DNA from: Pseudactinotalea suaedae | GTDB lineage: Bacteria > Actinomycetota > Actinomycetes > Actinomycetales > Beutenbergiaceae | DNA length: 64,000 bases | NCBI RefSeq assembly: GCF_009733815.1 | Contig: NZ_WNXY01000014.1 | Location: 1 to 64,000 of the forward strand | Direction: 5' to 3' | In this document: one piece after another, positions 35,264-42,475 of the stretch | How the letters are laid out: each line of letters starts with the position of its first letter | Numbering within the stretch: position 1 is the first letter of the stretch | Program-made: the position numbers and the translations under genes | Notes under the pieces: generated by a model | Seen by the model: only the letters and a program-made list of their open reading frames with translations | Database searches by the model: none | Told to the model about the DNA's origin: nothing

Positions 35264-35992
35264 ATGAGCACCACCCCTGTGAAGCAGACCATCGTGCTGG
35301 TCCACGGCGCCTACGCGGACTCCTCGAGCTGGAACGGCTCGATCAACGCGCTCCGGGACGCGGGCTACCCCGTGATCGCGGCCGCGAACCCGCTGCGCGG
35401 GATCGAGAGCGACGCCGCGTACCTGCGCAGCGTGCTCGACAGCATCGAGGGACCGATCGTCGTCGCAGGGCACTCCTACGGCGGTGTGGTGATGAGCCAT
35501 GCCGCCGAGGGGCACCCGGACGTCACCGCGCTCGTCTACGTCGCGAGCTTCCTCGCCGAGCCGGGCGAGAGCCTCGTCGACCTCGTGACCAAGTTCCCCG
35601 GCGCGCGGCTCGGCGACGCCGCGCAACCGGTCCCGTACCCGACGCCGTACGGCGAGACGGCCTCGGAGCTCTACATCGACCAGGCACGGTTCCACGAGCT
35701 GTTCGCCGGTGACGTCGACGCCGGCATCGCTCAGCAGATGGCGGTGGCCCAGCGCCCGCTGGCCTTGGCCGCGTTCGAGGCGGCATCGACGCGTGCCGCC
35801 TGGAAGACGATCGAGTCCTGGGTGCTGGCGGCGGGGCAGGACCTCGCAGTCCCGGCAGCGCTCTCGCGCTTCATGGCGGACCGGGCGAACGCCCACCTGA
35901 TCGAGGTGGACGCCTCCCACGCGGTGACGGTCTCCCAGCCCGGAGTCGTCACCGATGTCATCCTGCAGGCCGCCGAGAAGACCGCTCGCTGA
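35264..35992 (+). CDS. Alpha/beta hydrolase, HNL/methylesterase-like, paralog B
   Basis: A 242-residue hydrolase, a paralog of the enzyme encoded 1.4 kb upstream. The oxyanion loop is HGAYADSSSW (14-23), the nucleophile elbow is AGHSYGG (68-74, Ser71), and the His lies in DASHAVTVSQPG. Most differences from paralog A are in the cap region (about 110-160), suggesting different substrates. AAAGGAAC precedes the ATG at 35264. It is followed by a SnoaL-like gene on the same strand. Confidence 0.88.
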   Translation: MSTTPVKQTIVLVHGAYADSSSWNGSINALRDAGYPVIAAANPLRGIESDAAYLRSVLDSIEGPIVVAGHSYGGVVMSHAAEGHPDVTALVYVASFLAEPGESLVDLVTKFPGARLGDAAQPVPYPTPYGETASELYIDQARFHELFAGDVDAGIAQQMAVAQRPLALAAFEAASTRAAWKTIESWVLAAGQDLAVPAALSRFMADRANAHLIEVDASHAVTVSQPGVVTDVILQAAEKTAR

Positions 35993-36128
35993 GGCTGATC
36001 CACACCTCGGCAGCCACGGCTACATCCTCGTCGCGGTGATCGCGGCGGGGATGTATCCGTGCGTCAGGAGCGAGACACTTCCGATCGACCCACGCCGCCC
36101 GACACCCCAACAAGACTCGGAGACCCCC

Positions 36129-36485
36129 ATGACCCAGACCTACACCGACTACGACCCCACCCACGTGCCCGCCGCGGTGCCCATCTACCTCGACGCCCAT
36201 GACGAGAAGCGCCACCTCGACGCGGCAGCGGTGTTCACGCCGGACGCGACCGTGCTCGACGAGGGCAGGACCTACGAGGGCATCCAGGCGATCAGGGACT
36301 GGATGAAGCGGTCCTCGAGCGAGTACACCTACACCAGCACCCGCATCGGCCAGCAGGTCGTCGACGAGGACCACGTGGTCGTGCAGATCCGGATCGACGG
36401 GAACTTCCCTGGCGGCACGGCCACGCTGCGGTACCAGTTCGAGCTCCAGGACGGACTGATCCGCCGGTTGGCCATCGAGGTCTGA
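36129..36485 (+). CDS. SnoaL-like / NTF2-fold protein
   Basis: A 118-residue single-domain protein with the NTF2-like pattern: helices with YLDAHDEKRHLDAAAVFTPDATVLDEGRTYEG, a GIQAIRDWMKRSS turn, and three beta strands (DEDHVVVQIRIDGNF, TLRYQFELQDGLIRRLAIEV). Such proteins are isomerases, dehydratases or ligand binders. The ATG at 36129 starts the domain directly. It is the last gene of the hydrolase-RidA-hydrolase-SnoaL run. Confidence 0.85.
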   Translation: MTQTYTDYDPTHVPAAVPIYLDAHDEKRHLDAAAVFTPDATVLDEGRTYEGIQAIRDWMKRSSSEYTYTSTRIGQQVVDEDHVVVQIRIDGNFPGGTATLRYQFELQDGLIRRLAIEV

Positions 36486-36620
36486 GCGCGCCCTCGGACA
36501 GCACCCGCGGCCGCCCGACTGATCTGCGCCGACCCAGCGTTGTCCACAGCCGAGGTCGGGGGGCTAGCGGTGCTGGTGACGACGGCGGTAGTTTGTGCCG
36601 CCTAGCCAGGGGAGGGGCCG

Positions 36621-37850
36621 ATGGCGGACGGGGTGGCGATCCTCGAGGGTGAGGTCCGTGAGCTGATCCGTCGGCGCGGGCTGGACCCGAGCGCCGATGC
36701 GGAGGCGACCCGGGTCCTGATCGCCGATGCCGTCGCGGACTACGACGAGCGCTCGCTCCTGGGCCGGGTGCCGCGCCTGGTGGATCCGAACGAGGCGACG
36801 AAGGCGCTCCATGACGCCGTCGTCGGCCTCGGTCCGCTCCAGAAGTACCTCGACGACCCGGCGATCGAGGAGATCTGGATCAACGAGCCGGGCAAGATCT
36901 TCGTCGCCCGCTCCGGTCGTGCCGAGCTGACGACGACGATCCTCACCGCCGCCCAGGTCCGTGACCTGGTGGAGCGGATGCTCCGCAGCAGCGGCAGGCG
37001 GCTCGACCTGAGCACGCCGTTCGTGGATGCCTCGTTGCCCACGGGTGAGCGGCTGCACGCGGTCATACCCGATGTCACCCGCACGCACTGGGCCGTCAAC
37101 ATCCGCAAGTACGTGGCGCGCGCCAGCCGGCTGCAGGACCTCGTGGCGCTGGGATCGGTGACCCCGCAGGCGGCCACGTTCCTCGACGCGGCCGTGGTCT
37201 CCGGCCTGAACGTGCTGGTCAGCGGCGCCACCCAGGCCGGGAAGACCACCATGGTCAACGCGTTGGCCGGCAGCATCCCGAGCCACGAGCACGTCATCAC
37301 GTGCGAGGAGGTCTTCGAGCTCAGGCTCGCGGGCAGGGACGTCGTCGCCCTGCAGTGCCGGCAGCCGAATCTTGAAGGTGCCGGCGAGATCCCGTTGCGG
37401 CGGCTCGTCAAGGAGGCCCTCCGGATGCGGCCGGACCGCATCATCATCGGGGAGGTCCGCGAGGCCGAGGCGCTCGACCTCCTGATCGCCCTCAACGCCG
37501 GCAACCCCGGGCTGGCGACCATCCACGCGAACTCCGCCCGCGAGGCCGTCACGAAGATGTGCACGTTACCGCTGCTGGCAGGTGAGAACGTCTCCGACCG
37601 GTTCGTGGTGCCCACCGTGGCGGCTGCGATCGACCTGGTGGTCCATCTCGACCTCGACCGCGACGGCGTCCGCCGCACCCGGGAGATCATCGCCCTCGCG
37701 GGCCGCGTCGAGGAGGGCATGATCGAGACGTCCTCGCTGTTCGAGCGTCGCGAGGAGAACCTCGTCCGCACCGATGGCTACCCACCGCACGAGGACCGGT
37801 TCCGCCGCGCCGGCTACGACCTGCACGCGCTGCTGGCGCACGCGGGCTGA
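36621..37850 (+). CDS. tadA: TadA/CpaF-type secretion ATPase
   Basis: A 409-residue ATPase of the Tad (type IVc pilus) system, which powers assembly of Flp-type pili. Walker A is GATQAGKTT (about 202-210); the Asp box is followed by the Walker B region RPDRIIIGEVREAEALDLL and the His box region NPGLATIHANSAREA. An N-terminal domain of about 90 residues matches CpaF. GGGGAGGGG precedes the ATG. It begins the tad operon and is 4 bp from tadB. There is no TadZ or RcpC gene upstream, the reduced layout usual in actinobacteria. Confidence 0.92.
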   Translation: MADGVAILEGEVRELIRRRGLDPSADAEATRVLIADAVADYDERSLLGRVPRLVDPNEATKALHDAVVGLGPLQKYLDDPAIEEIWINEPGKIFVARSGRAELTTTILTAAQVRDLVERMLRSSGRRLDLSTPFVDASLPTGERLHAVIPDVTRTHWAVNIRKYVARASRLQDLVALGSVTPQAATFLDAAVVSGLNVLVSGATQAGKTTMVNALAGSIPSHEHVITCEEVFELRLAGRDVVALQCRQPNLEGAGEIPLRRLVKEALRMRPDRIIIGEVREAEALDLLIALNAGNPGLATIHANSAREAVTKMCTLPLLAGENVSDRFVVPTVAAAIDLVVHLDLDRDGVRRTREIIALAGRVEEGMIETSSLFERREENLVRTDGYPPHEDRFRRAGYDLHALLAHAG

Positions 37851-37854
37851 GCTG

Positions 37855-38706
37855 ATGGGGACCGCGGCAGGGCTGCTGCTGGGCGCCGGACTGCTCTGCG
37901 TGTGGTGGTCGTTCTGGCCGCGACGCGAGCGCGTCCCCTCACCCTGGACCACCCGCGCCCGCGACATGCTCACCCAGGCGGGCATGCCAGGCGTCTCGGT
38001 CGGGGCGTTCGTCGGGACCTCGATCGGTCTCGGCGCCGCGGTCCTGCTCGTCGGCCTCGCGATCACCGCCACGCCGCCGATCGCGGTCTGCTTCGCGGTC
38101 ATGGCCGGTGCCGCACCGACCGCGTACGTGCGAGCGAAGTCGCGTCGCCGCCGCAATGAGCTGCGTGGTTTGTGGCCCGACGTCGTCGACGACCTCGCCT
38201 CCGGCATCCGCGCCGGGCTGTCGCTGCCGGAGTCGTTGATCGCGCTCGCCGAGCGTGGCCCTGAGCAGCTCCGTGCCGAGTTCACCCAGTTCGCGCGTGA
38301 TTACCGCGCCTCGGGGCGGTTCACCGACTCCCTCGATCTCCTCAAGGCACGGCTCGCGGACCCGGTCGCGGACCGTCTCGTCGAGGCGCTGCGGCTGACC
38401 CGTGACGTCGGCGGCACCGATCTCGGCCGGTTGCTCCGCACGCTCTCGCAGTTCCTGCGCGACGACCTGCGCGCGCGGGGCGAGCTCGAGGCGCGCCAGT
38501 CCTGGACCGTCAACGGTGCACGGCTCGCCGCGGCGGCACCCTGGCTCGTCCTGGCCATGCTCAGCACCCAGTCGAGCACGATCCAGGCGTACAACTCGGC
38601 CACCGGGGTGCTCGTGCTGCTCGTCGGAGCGGTCGCCTCGGCGGTCGCCTATCAGGCGATGGTCCGGCTCGGGCGGCTGCCCGAGGACGTCCGGGTGCTC
38701 CGGTGA
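37855..38706 (+). CDS. tadB: TadB-type pilus assembly membrane protein
   Basis: A 283-residue inner-membrane platform protein. Membrane segments near 3-20, 50-70 and 78-92 precede the T2SSF/GspF domain (about 115-240, LWPDVVDDLASGIRAGLSLPESLIALAERGP), and two helices close it (about 225-275). The ATG at 37855 lies 4 bp after the tadA stop. The stop overlaps the GTG of tadC. With TadC it forms the rotor on which TadA acts. Confidence 0.9.
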   Translation: MGTAAGLLLGAGLLCVWWSFWPRRERVPSPWTTRARDMLTQAGMPGVSVGAFVGTSIGLGAAVLLVGLAITATPPIAVCFAVMAGAAPTAYVRAKSRRRRNELRGLWPDVVDDLASGIRAGLSLPESLIALAERGPEQLRAEFTQFARDYRASGRFTDSLDLLKARLADPVADRLVEALRLTRDVGGTDLGRLLRTLSQFLRDDLRARGELEARQSWTVNGARLAAAAPWLVLAMLSTQSSTIQAYNSATGVLVLLVGAVASAVAYQAMVRLGRLPEDVRVLR

Positions 38707-39650
38707 CCGCGTTGCTCACGCCCGCCGGGCTCACCGGCGCCGGCATCGGTCTGGTCTTCGGCGTCGGCCTCGTCCTGGCGCTCTGGCGTCTCTCAGCCCG
38801 CCGTGTCCGCCTCGTCGACCGGGTTGCCCCGTACCTGCAAGAACGCCCGACGACGTCCCGACTTCTCGTGGACAGCCACGTCATCACACCGTTCCCCACC
38901 GTGGAACGGATCGTGCGCCCCGTGGTTCGCGACGTCGGTCGGCTCCTCGAGCGCCTGGGCAGCGGCGCCCACTCGATCCGACGTCGGCTGGTCCGCGCGG
39001 GCAGCCCCACCACGCTCGAGGCCTTCCGTACCGAGCAGGTGATCTGGGCGACCCTCGGCCTGGCGATCGGGCTGGTGCTGGCGCTGGTGATCGGCGTCGC
39101 ACGCGGTGTCTCGCTGGTCCCGCTGGTCGCACTCGTCGTGCTCTGCGCGGTGGGCGGTGCGCTGCTGCGCGACCAGCTGCTCACCCAGCAGGTGGCACGG
39201 CGCGAGCGGCGCATGATCGCCGAGTTCCCCACCATCGCCGAGCTCCTGGCGCTCGCGGTGGGTGCCGGGGAGTCACCGCTCGCGGCCCTGGAGCGCGTCA
39301 GCCGCACCACCCGCGGCGAGATCTCCACGGAGATCCGCACCACCCTCGCCGATGTCCGCTCCGGGGTGGGTCTCGCCGTCGCGCTCGACGCCATGGCCCG
39401 CCGAACCGAGCTCGCGAGCATCGCGCGCTTCACCGATGGCGTCTCCACCGCCGTCGAGCGAGGCACGCCGCTCGCGGACGTCCTGCGCGCGCAGGCACAG
39501 GACGCCCGCGAGGTCGGTCACCGAGCCCTCATGGAGGAGGGCGGCCGCCGCGAGGTGTTGATGATGATCCCGGTCGTCTTCCTGATGCTGCCGGTCACGA
39601 TCCTGTTCGCCGTGTTCCCGGGCCTGTCCGTGCTCGCGATCACCCTCTGA
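38703..39650 (+). CDS. tadC: TadC-type pilus assembly membrane protein
   Basis: A 315-residue partner of TadB. An N-terminal helix (about 9-28) is followed by a pair of helices (about 118-158), the T2SSF domain (about 170-290, FPTIAELLALAVGAGESPLAALERVS) and a final helix (about 283-310). Its GTG start overlaps the tadB stop by 4 bp. The next gene downstream would be a pilin-type gene, and here it is cut short by the prophage. Confidence 0.9.
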   Translation: MTALLTPAGLTGAGIGLVFGVGLVLALWRLSARRVRLVDRVAPYLQERPTTSRLLVDSHVITPFPTVERIVRPVVRDVGRLLERLGSGAHSIRRRLVRAGSPTTLEAFRTEQVIWATLGLAIGLVLALVIGVARGVSLVPLVALVVLCAVGGALLRDQLLTQQVARRERRMIAEFPTIAELLALAVGAGESPLAALERVSRTTRGEISTEIRTTLADVRSGVGLAVALDAMARRTELASIARFTDGVSTAVERGTPLADVLRAQAQDAREVGHRALMEEGGRREVLMMIPVVFLMLPVTILFAVFPGLSVLAITL

Positions 39651-39672
39651 CCTCCGATGGAAGGACACCGAC

Positions 39673-39771
39673 ATGAAAGCTCTCCGGCGGCGCTGGGCCG
39701 CTCTGTGGGCCGAGCCGGACCGCGGCGACGTACCCGGCTGGGTCATGATCACGCTGATCACTAAGACCTGA
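39673..39771 (+). pseudogene. Truncated small pilin-like gene of the tad locus
   Basis: An ATG at 39673, with AAGGA 8 nt upstream, opens 32 codons: a basic start, then WAEPDRGDVPGWVMITL and a short tail ITKT before TGA. Small Tad-locus proteins of actinobacteria have a charged start and a GDVPGWV-type junction followed by a hydrophobic helix of about 20 residues. Here the helix is lost after five residues. Immediately after this point the DNA changes to prophage. The reading is that phage integration has displaced the 3' half, which should lie beyond the right attachment site, outside the window. Confidence 0.65.
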
Positions 39772-39775
39772 CTTC
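39745..39775. other. Probable attL junction
   Basis: The pilin-like reading frame loses family resemblance after GTCATGATCACGCTGATC (39742-39759). A TGATCA-CGC-TGATCA motif (39746-39760) lies at the break and could contain or flank the crossover core. The matching attR is outside the window, so the exact core cannot be given. Confidence 0.4.
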
Positions 39776-39858
39776 ACCCACACGACCCGAGTAGGTCGGT
39801 CAGATTGTGGCAGCGCGAGCGGGCGCGGGTGTCTGAGCATGGCGGTTCGGCCAATGCA

Positions 39859-39896
39859 GCAGGGCCCCTCACCCTGGAACGGATGAGGGGCCCTGC
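39859..39896. terminator. Hairpin terminator at the left end of the prophage
   Basis: GCAGGGCCCCTCA (39859-39871) pairs perfectly with TGAGGGGCCCTGC (39884-39896), a 13-bp stem with a 12-nt loop. It lies 20 bp after the stop of the minus-strand HTH gene and would end that transcript before it enters the tad operon antisense. Confidence 0.75.
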
Positions 39897-39915
39897 CTGC
39901 TATGCCCGGCGCGTA

Positions 39916-40398
39916 CTATCCGCGCGTGGGCGTCTTGCGATGAGCGATCCACCGCTCAACTGCCGTCCGCAACCGCAACGGTCCGGAGGATGTCTCCACC
40001 ACTGCGACGGGAAAGTCTGCCTTCTCGGCGAACTCCCTCGCACGCTGGCGAGACACACCGGCCAGTGTGGCGATCTCGGCGTAGCCGACGAGATCGGGGA
40101 TGGACGGAGCTTCGGCATCTGCCTGAGCTACTTCCTCAGTGCGGATGTCAAGCCTCACAATGCTGTCCTGGCCGAGGCCAGGAACAGTGCGAGTGATGGT
40201 TGATGCAGCGACCGCAGATGCCTCGGTGGCCGTCTCGGCATCTACTGTGAACGATGCGCCTCCCTTACTGCCGTCGCGGGAGACGCTAACAACGCCTCCA
40301 CGGTCGAGCAGTTTGGTGAGCGCGTCATCGATGTCGTCCTCGGTCAAGGGCCGGGGGGAGACAAAGTCGATGTCGGCGTACCACGTGGCCGTGGTCAT
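39916..40398 (-). CDS. HTH protein following a HicA-like gene; candidate antitoxin
   Basis: A 160-residue protein in two parts. Residues 1-90 form a mixed alpha/beta domain (WYADIDFVSPRPLTEDDIDDAL, a GGVVSVSRDG turn and FTVDAETATEASAVAAS) that recalls the compact strand-helix folds of HicB-like partners. Residues 103-155 form an excisionase/AlpA-like winged HTH (VGYAEIATLAGVSRQRAREFAE..., ending TAVERWIAHR). GAGGAAG precedes the ATG at 40398; an earlier in-frame ATG lacks such a site. It is the second gene after a HicA-like gene from one promoter with a dyad operator, so it is the likely autorepressor and antitoxin. The family is not one I can name with certainty; excisionase is an alternative. 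Confidence 0.65.
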   Translation of the reverse strand: MTTATWYADIDFVSPRPLTEDDIDDALTKLLDRGGVVSVSRDGSKGGASFTVDAETATEASAVAASTITRTVPGLGQDSIVRLDIRTEEVAQADAEAPSIPDLVGYAEIATLAGVSRQRAREFAEKADFPVAVVETSSGPLRLRTAVERWIAHRKTPTRG

Positions 40399-40478
40399 TG
40401 GATTCACTTCCTCTCTCGGTGTTCGGTAGGGAGTCGGTCGGTACCGGTTGCTCATGAGCGGCGTTGGTCCTATGGTTT

Positions 40479-40512
40479 GGTGGTAGCCGCCGTTGGCGCG
40501 ACGGCTACCACC
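40479..40512. terminator. Intercistronic hairpin
   Basis: GGTGGTAGCCG (40479-40489) and CGGCTACCACC (40502-40512) form an 11-bp stem with a 12-nt loop in the gap between the HicA-like and HTH genes. It could partly terminate or process the transcript so that the two proteins are made in unequal amounts. Confidence 0.55.
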
Positions 40513-40537
40513 TCACCACCCGTAGGTCTGATCACAA

Positions 40538-40741
40538 CTAGCCGGTGATCAGGCCCGACCTCTTCAGTCGCTGCAGTGCGTTCTGGAACCAACGATGATC
40601 GCTTGGTGTCCTGTGGAGCGCCACGATCGGCTTCGTCGGATCGGGTGGTATGAGATGCCAACCGTTCTTGGTCGACTTGCTCTCCCAGCCCTGTGACTCT
40701 GCCAGTGCGACAAGGTCCTCGGGTCGCTGACCCTTGGCCAT
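40538..40741 (-). CDS. HicA-like putative RNA-binding toxin
   Basis: A 67-residue protein with the dsRBD-like HicA pattern: an N-terminal helix (RPEDLVALAESQGWE), a beta hairpin carrying the catalytic-type His29 (KNGWHLIPPD), a strand (PIVALHRTPSDHRW) and a C-terminal helix (QNALQRLKRSGL). HicA toxins are ribosome-independent mRNA interferases using this His. The ATG at 40741 has AAAGGAGGT 8 nt upstream, one of the strongest Shine-Dalgarno sites in the window. It is the first gene of a two-gene unit with its own sigma-70-like promoter. Toxin activity is inferred from the fold; a phage regulatory role is possible. Confidence 0.7.
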   Translation of the reverse strand: MAKGQRPEDLVALAESQGWESKSTKNGWHLIPPDPTKPIVALHRTPSDHRWFQNALQRLKRSGLITG

Positions 40742-40803
40742 GAGGGGGTACCTCCTTTCGTCCCTATTGAGTTTCGCCAAACCGGTTGCCTGGCTTATGC
40801 ACT

Positions 40804-40834
40804 AGTATACACCAGCCCCTTGTCACCGACAAGG
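40804..40834 (-). promoter_or_regulatory. Promoter and dyad operator of the HicA-like module
   Basis: On the minus strand a -35 TTGTCG (40832-40827) and a -10 TATACT (40809-40804) are exactly 17 bp apart. The -35 lies inside a perfect inverted repeat, CCTTGTC-ACC-GACAAGG (40818-40834 on the plus strand). This is a good sigma-A promoter with an operator placed to block it, typical of autoregulated toxin-antitoxin or moron genes. Confidence 0.7.
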
Positions 40835-40855
40835 CCGGGATGGCATTTCTACGTC

Positions 40856-41122
40856 CTATTGCTGACTCGGACCCCGGCGGCGACGTACAACGTCCTCGGC
40901 GGGGATCCAGACTCCCCGGAAGGGTGAACGTGGGTCGAGCTGCTCGACCAGCACCGCCGCACGGGTCCACGCTTCAGCGACGGTGTCGACGTACTTCTCC
41001 CCGGACTCCCACACCAGGCGGGCGACGATCGGGATCGGTGGCCAGCCAGCTTCGGTGAAGCGCGTCGGTACGGGCAACCCGTTGAGCAGCTGCTCCTGAT
41101 CGTCGTACCAGGCTCCCACCAC
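40856..41122 (-). CDS. Small conserved-looking phage protein
   Basis: About 88 residues, soluble, with LRAVVGAWYDDQEQLLN..., a Pro-rich turn (EAGWPPIPIVARLVW), ESGEKYVDTVAEAWTRAAVLVEQLD and FRGVWIPAEDVVRRRR. The start is uncertain: GTG at 41122 or 41119 lies just downstream of a terminator hairpin; a longer in-frame reading up to 41269 would run across that hairpin and into the previous gene. I do not recognise the family. Its place, after the lysis genes and before the HicA-like module, is that of a late accessory (moron) gene. Confidence 0.5.
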   Translation of the reverse strand: MVGAWYDDQEQLLNGLPVPTRFTEAGWPPIPIVARLVWESGEKYVDTVAEAWTRAAVLVEQLDPRSPFRGVWIPAEDVVRRRRGPSQQ

Positions 41123-41156
41123 GGCACGGAGCGTCGCACCCGGGTACGACGAATGT

Positions 41157-41190
41157 GCCCCGCCCGACCCTGTGATGGGTCGAGCGGGGC
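41157..41190. terminator. Hairpin terminator after the lysis cluster
   Basis: GCCCCGCCCGACCC (41157-41170) pairs with GGGTCGAGCGGGGC (41177-41190), 13 of 14 positions, around TGTGAT. It lies 22 bp after the stop of the coiled-coil membrane protein and probably ends the late operon. Confidence 0.75.
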
Positions 41191-41211
41191 TCAGAATCGT
41201 GGCGGTGCGGT

Positions 41212-41517
41212 TCAGGCCTTCTCGAGGGTCTCGATGCGCGCCTGGAGTTCGCCGCGTTCGGTCTTCCACTCCTCACGAGCGGTCTTGAACTCGGCGGCGA
41301 GCGCCTGCCGGGCTTTCCGCTCGACGTCGAGCTCCTCCTCCAGTCGAGAGATGGCGTTCTTGTAGATCCCCTCCGCCCGCAAGAACGCACCCTCCTCGAC
41401 CGAGACCTGAGCCACCTTCACCGACGCCCGGTTCGCGTACCGGGCAGCGACCCACGAGCCGGCCACGGTGACGACGGCGCCGATCAGCAGCTGCCACCAG
41501 GCCAGTGCGCCGCTCAC
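41212..41517 (-). CDS. TM plus coiled-coil phage protein (spanin/holin-partner-like)
   Basis: A 101-residue protein with one N-terminal membrane segment (about 5-25, ALAWWQLLIGAVVTVAGSWV) and a long charged coiled coil (about 45-101, ISRLEEELDVERKARQALAAEFKT and more). GTG at 41517 overlaps the preceding stop as GTGA. It lies within the lysis cluster. The shape (inner-membrane anchor plus coiled coil) is that of phage lysis accessory proteins, but no specific family is recognised. Confidence 0.7.
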   Translation of the reverse strand: MSGALAWWQLLIGAVVTVAGSWVAARYANRASVKVAQVSVEEGAFLRAEGIYKNAISRLEEELDVERKARQALAAEFKTAREEWKTERGELQARIETLEKA

Positions 41518-41957
41518 CCGCCGCCGTCCGGACGTTGACGCAGCACCTCGCCCGCCGACACCATCCCCGAGACGATGATGGTGGCGCCGGCGATCGCAGC
41601 GAACGGCAAGGCCAGGAAGTACCCGCGGGGCGATCCGCCGGTGGCCCAGCTGATCAGGTAGATCAGGGTCCACCCCGACGCCACGGCAGCGAGCATGCCG
41701 AACGCCCACCCGTCCTTGCGGAAAAACGCCCCGACGATGCCGACCAGGCCTGCAAGGAACCAGCCCACGCCGATCGCCCAGAACGGGATTCGGAACTCCA
41801 GCAGGAACGACAAGGAGCGTTCGGTTCCGGGTGAGGGCGTGGGGACGAGGTAGGCCAGTCCGATGAAGATGAACAGCAGACCTTTGAACAGCAGGTACGT
41901 CCCGCGCCGGCCGTTGATGCGGGGCCACAGCCGCCGGTTGGTGTGGTCGCCTCGCAC
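41514..41957 (-). CDS. Four-TM phage membrane protein
   Basis: A 147-residue protein with a basic N-terminus (about 20 residues) and four hydrophobic segments (about 22-40, 55-82, 84-104, 112-132). It lies between the holin candidate and the coiled-coil protein, 3 bp after the holin stop, and overlaps the next start by 4 bp. Proteins of this size and topology are common beside endolysins in actinobacteriophages and may act as a second holin or anti-holin. Confidence 0.7.
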   Translation of the reverse strand: MRGDHTNRRLWPRINGRRGTYLLFKGLLFIFIGLAYLVPTPSPGTERSLSFLLEFRIPFWAIGVGWFLAGLVGIVGAFFRKDGWAFGMLAAVASGWTLIYLISWATGGSPRGYFLALPFAAIAGATIIVSGMVSAGEVLRQRPDGGG

Positions 41958-41960
41958 GAC

Positions 41961-42467
41961 TCAGACCGGCTCTGCGCCGTTAGCGGCGTGCCGGCCGGCC
42001 CCGTCGGTGAAGGTGCCCTCGACGACGCGGCCGCGCCCCACGGTCTCGGAGGTGATGCCGGCCTTCTTCCACGCCTTGTCGTAGGCGAGCCAGGACACCA
42101 CGAGGCCGGCGACGAACGTCAGGAGCGCGGTGCCGGCGTCGTAGGTAGCGCCCTCGCTGGCGGTGCGGAGCAGCTCGCCCAGCGCGGCCGTGAGGGCGTT
42201 CAGGCCGGCCAGCAGCACGACCTTGGTGCGGGACTGCGTCAGCCGCGTGGTGACGAACGCGACGAACGCGGGCAGCACCAGCGAGACCAGCAGGTTGAGC
42301 CCTGCGATCCAGTCCAGCCCGAAGGTGATCGCCGGCGTCGGTGCGAGCTCGGCACCGGTCGAGGCGTGCGCGGGGTCGGCCAGCAGGGCTAGCGTGAACG
42401 CCAGGCCGATCAGGATCGCGAGCAGCAGCGTCGCGACCTTCCAGAGGATGCGGGTTGCGGTTTGCAT
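41961..42467 (-). CDS. Putative holin
   Basis: A 168-residue membrane protein with a signal-like first helix (about 8-32, VATLLLAILIGLAFTLALLA), further helices near 50-78 and 83-100, and one at about 112-128. It has a polar C-terminal tail of about 35 residues. ATG at 42467 starts just after the endolysin stop. Position next to the endolysin and helix content support a pore-forming holin; with three or four helices, class assignment is open. Confidence 0.7.
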   Translation of the reverse strand: MQTATRILWKVATLLLAILIGLAFTLALLADPAHASTGAELAPTPAITFGLDWIAGLNLLVSLVLPAFVAFVTTRLTQSRTKVVLLAGLNALTAALGELLRTASEGATYDAGTALLTFVAGLVVSWLAYDKAWKKAGITSETVGRGRVVEGTFTDGAGRHAANGAEPV

Positions 42468-42475
42468 GGGAGTAC

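Noticed and set aside
39640-39800. tRNA gene as phage attachment site
   Set aside because: No cloverleaf or CCA end could be found at the junction; the broken frame belongs to the tad operon.
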